Positions 61,508 through 64,000 of a stretch of DNA of 64,000 bases are shown piece after piece. Source of the DNA: Xylaria sp. FL1777 (taxonomy: Eukaryota > Ascomycota > Sordariomycetes > Xylariales > Xylariaceae); the NCBI GenBank assembly GCA_022578965.1, contig MU400585.1, forward strand, positions 1-64,000, written 5' to 3'. Each line of letters opens with the position of its first letter. The first letter of the stretch is position 1. A program made the translations under genes and the position numbers. Below the pieces are notes generated by a model. It had not been told where the DNA came from, searched no databases, and was given only the letters and a program-made list of their open reading frames with translations.

Positions 61508-61699
61508 TATTATAATTAAGCTACTTAAGTACTTTAGCACATATTACAAGTTATATATATATATAAAATATTTTTTTATACCTATTTTATAAAAGTTTCT
61601 TTTCTTTTTTAAGCTTTAGTTTTATTAAATACTTACTATAAAACTAAAGATATATTAACTATTATATTTAACCTTTAATACTTTATACCTTTTATAACA
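61508..61699 (+). repeat. E2 3' LTR (192 bp)
   Basis: It starts TATTATAATTAAGC and ends CTTTTATAACA. Its partner is 53840-54032. Confidence 0.92.
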
Positions 61700-61704
61700 G
61701 TTAT
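61700..61704. repeat. Right 5-bp target duplication of E2 (GTTAT)
   Basis: It equals 53835-53839, and R3 resumes here. Confidence 0.9.
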
Positions 61705-64000
61705 TTAATATATAACTTAAAAAAATAGTTTAATTAAAAGTAGTAAACAATAAAAAGTAATAAATTAATGCAATTAGCAAACTTATAAAACTACAAAAAC
61801 TTTAAACTACTAAAGCTTAAAATATAGCTTAAAAAAAAATTATGTTTAAAAAAACAAAACTATAACTATAAATAATATAATTATTAAACTAATTATAAAC
61901 TATTAAAACATTTAATTATTAAATAAACCTAAAAAAACAGAACTTATAAAACTTTAAAGCAAAAACAAATAAAATTAAAAGCTATAAAAAACACTACAAA
62001 AAAAAAACTAATAAAAATAAATAAAATATTTCTATAGCTTAAATTGCTTTAAATGCAACAAAACAAAAAAGCATTAATAGTTAGCATAAAAACTAATATG
62101 TTTTAAAAATTAAAGCTAGTAATTTAACTAATTGCTAAAAGTTATTATTATAATAAAACTATAATAAAAAACAATAATAATATTTTACGCTTAAAAAATC
62201 TAAAACATAATAAAGTATTATAAAATTATTATATAGTATATTATTACTATTAATATTTACTTAATAAATTAAAAAATAATTAGTTTTTTAAACAAATTGC
62301 AAAAATAAAAATATAAAACTTTTATAAATTAAAGTAGTTAATTATAATTATAGTTTATTATAAAGATCTATAAAAATTTGCAACATTTAAGAAAGATTTT
62401 AACTGCACTTATAATATTATTTTAAAAAAATGTAAAAATAACTACTATAAATATTACTAGCTAATTAAAGCATAATTGTATTAAAAAATAATTGTTAAAA
62501 GCAAAAAAGCTTAAAAACTGCAATTTAAAGCTTAACTAAAAGCAAAAATAAAACAAAGCGCAATAATATTTAAAATACAAAATAAAACAAGCATTTAAAC
62601 ATTTTACAAAAAAAAATTAAAAAACAAAATAAGCACTTGCTAAAAAAGTAATAAATAGCTAAAAAAACTAAAGCCTTATATAAAGTTTAATGCAATAATT
62701 AGCAAAACTAATTTAAAGTTAAACTTATATATTAAAAAAAAAAGTATAATACTTTAATTAATTTAAAAATATAAGCTAATATAATTTTACTTAAAGTAGC
62801 AAAACAAAATAAAATTTTTTAAAAATATAAGCAAAGATCTTAAAAAATTAAAAGATTTAATAGAAGTATTTTTAGCTATAATAATAATTATATACTTAAA
62901 AAAACTAAACCTTTTAATATATTTATATAAAAACACAAAAAACAAATTATATTAAATATTGTTAATATATTTAATTATAATATTATTTTAGAAATACTAT
63001 AGCTAAAAACTAGTAACTTTTTAATCCGATAAAAAGCAAAAACTATTAATTAAAAAAGTAAAAAATAAAGCAAAAAAATTAGAAAAATCGCAAAAAAAAT
63101 CTTAAACAAAATACTAAAGATATATTATAAATTTTATAAACTATTTAAAAAAAGAAAAAAAAAAAACTTTTTAAATATAGCCTATAAAATTACTATATTT
63201 TTATTAAAGAAAAATATTAACTAAAGCTTTATTAAGTATATTATATAAGCTTAAATAAAACAAACACTTTATAAAAATACATTTAAAAAAATTTAGCAAA
63301 AAAATTTCTAAAAAAATCTTAGTTATTTGCTAAATACTTTATAATACTAATACTTAAAATAAAAAATAAAAAACAACTAATTAATAAAAAAAAAAAACTA
63401 GCATAACAAATAATAATTAACTATTAACTATTAAACGTAATTATTATTATAAATAAATACTTCTTTATTTTATTAATAATTATAAAAAAAAACATTAGCT
63501 AAATAAAATAGTTTATAGTAATTAATATTTTAAATAAATATTATGCTATTAAAATAGCTAAAGAAAAAAAATAAAAAACTGCTATATAAATAGTATATAA
63601 ATTATATAAATATATAGTTATGCTATAAAAACTATAAAACATATTAGCTAGCTTTTAATACATAATAATAATAATTTTACAAAAGTTTTTAAACAAGTTT
63701 ATGTTTATTTACTTAAATAATATTTTAATTTACTTTAAAACACTAAAAAAACATAAAAAACATATAACTTAAGTATTAAAAACATTTAAACAAGCAAAAT
63801 TATAACTTAACATAAAAAAGTATATATAGCATACATAAAAAATTAACTTTTTAAGATTTATAATTATTTTAAAACAAATATAAATTTAATAGTTAAAAAT
63901 TAATATAATATAAAATTAGAAAATATTTAACTTAGCTATTATTACAAACATATAACAAGCATTAAGATTTTTGAATTATGTTTAAATATTAATTTAAAAC
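61705..64000 (+). pseudogene. R3 pol start to reverse transcriptase (truncated by window end)
   Basis: It aligns with R2 8572-9091 plus 23807-25560 and with R1 1-2196. The YLDD box reads YLNN (63710-63721), preceded by MFI and followed by ILIYFKTLKKHKKHI. The rest of pol, the 3' LTR and the right target duplication are outside the window. Confidence 0.85.

Larger units (their letters stand above)
53840..61699 (+). mobile_element. E2: full-length Ty3/gypsy element, 7,860 bp, nested in R3
   Basis: It is collinear with E1 from LTR to LTR. LTRs of 193 bp (53840-54032) and 192 bp (61508-61699), a GTTAT target duplication and a purine tract before the 3' LTR (AAAAAAAAAAGAAGTAG) place it on the plus strand. 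Confidence 0.94.
51655..64000 (+). mobile_element. R3: chromovirus, 5' part (continues beyond window)
   Basis: This is the third R copy: 5' LTR, gag region, E2 insertion, then pol into the reverse transcriptase at the window end. Its parts are 51655-53839 and 61705-64000. It is collinear with R2 6394-8571 and with R1 1 to about 2200. Confidence 0.92.

Overview
What it is. The window is a block of nested, decayed transposable elements with no host gene, RNA gene or intact long ORF that I can support. It is extremely AT-rich. Where copies of one element can be compared, nearly all differences are C/T or G/A. Reading TAA/TAG as former CAA, CAG, CGA or TGG codons recovers long retrotransposon proteins. 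Together this points to a filamentous ascomycete (Pezizomycotina) with strong repeat-induced point mutation (RIP), and to an AT-rich heterochromatic block or a centromere-like region. I cannot name the species.

Layout. The oldest layer is E3, a minus-strand fragment of a Ty3/gypsy element (5415-6393 and 49462-51654). Three plus-strand copies of another gypsy family, R, sit in it. R is a chromovirus with 494-bp LTRs. R1 (1-5414) lacks its 5' part, R2 (6394-49461) is complete but stuffed with insertions, and R3 (51655-64000) runs off the end. R2 carries: (a) element H (9100-23806), a DNA transposon with 25-bp terminal inverted repeats and 8-bp target duplications, itself holding Gypsy-1 (12557-21261); (b) a Tad1-like LINE (26927-34063) with a 14-bp target duplication; (c) element X (35936-49441), an unclassified element without target duplication in the R2 3' LTR, which holds E1 (38179-46041). 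R3 carries E2 (53840-61699).

Support. Boundaries are mostly exact: 5-bp duplications for R2 (ATAAA), Gypsy-1 (GTAGC), E1 (ACAAA) and E2 (GTTAT), 8 bp for H and 14 bp for the LINE. Removing insertions restores a 494-bp R2 3' LTR and a continuous E3 sequence. Translation recovers gypsy reverse transcriptases (R, E, Gypsy-1), integrase and chromodomain (R, Gypsy-1), and the CCHC, endonuclease and reverse transcriptase blocks of the LINE. The Asp-Asp catalytic pair reads Asn-Asn in all seven reverse transcriptases I located.

Nothing here works as a living gene set. The value is the stratigraphy (E, then R, then H, LINE, X and E again), two poorly explained elements (H and X), and the mutation pattern. 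The short ATG-to-stop ORFs are mostly antisense or out-of-frame shadows and are not annotated.
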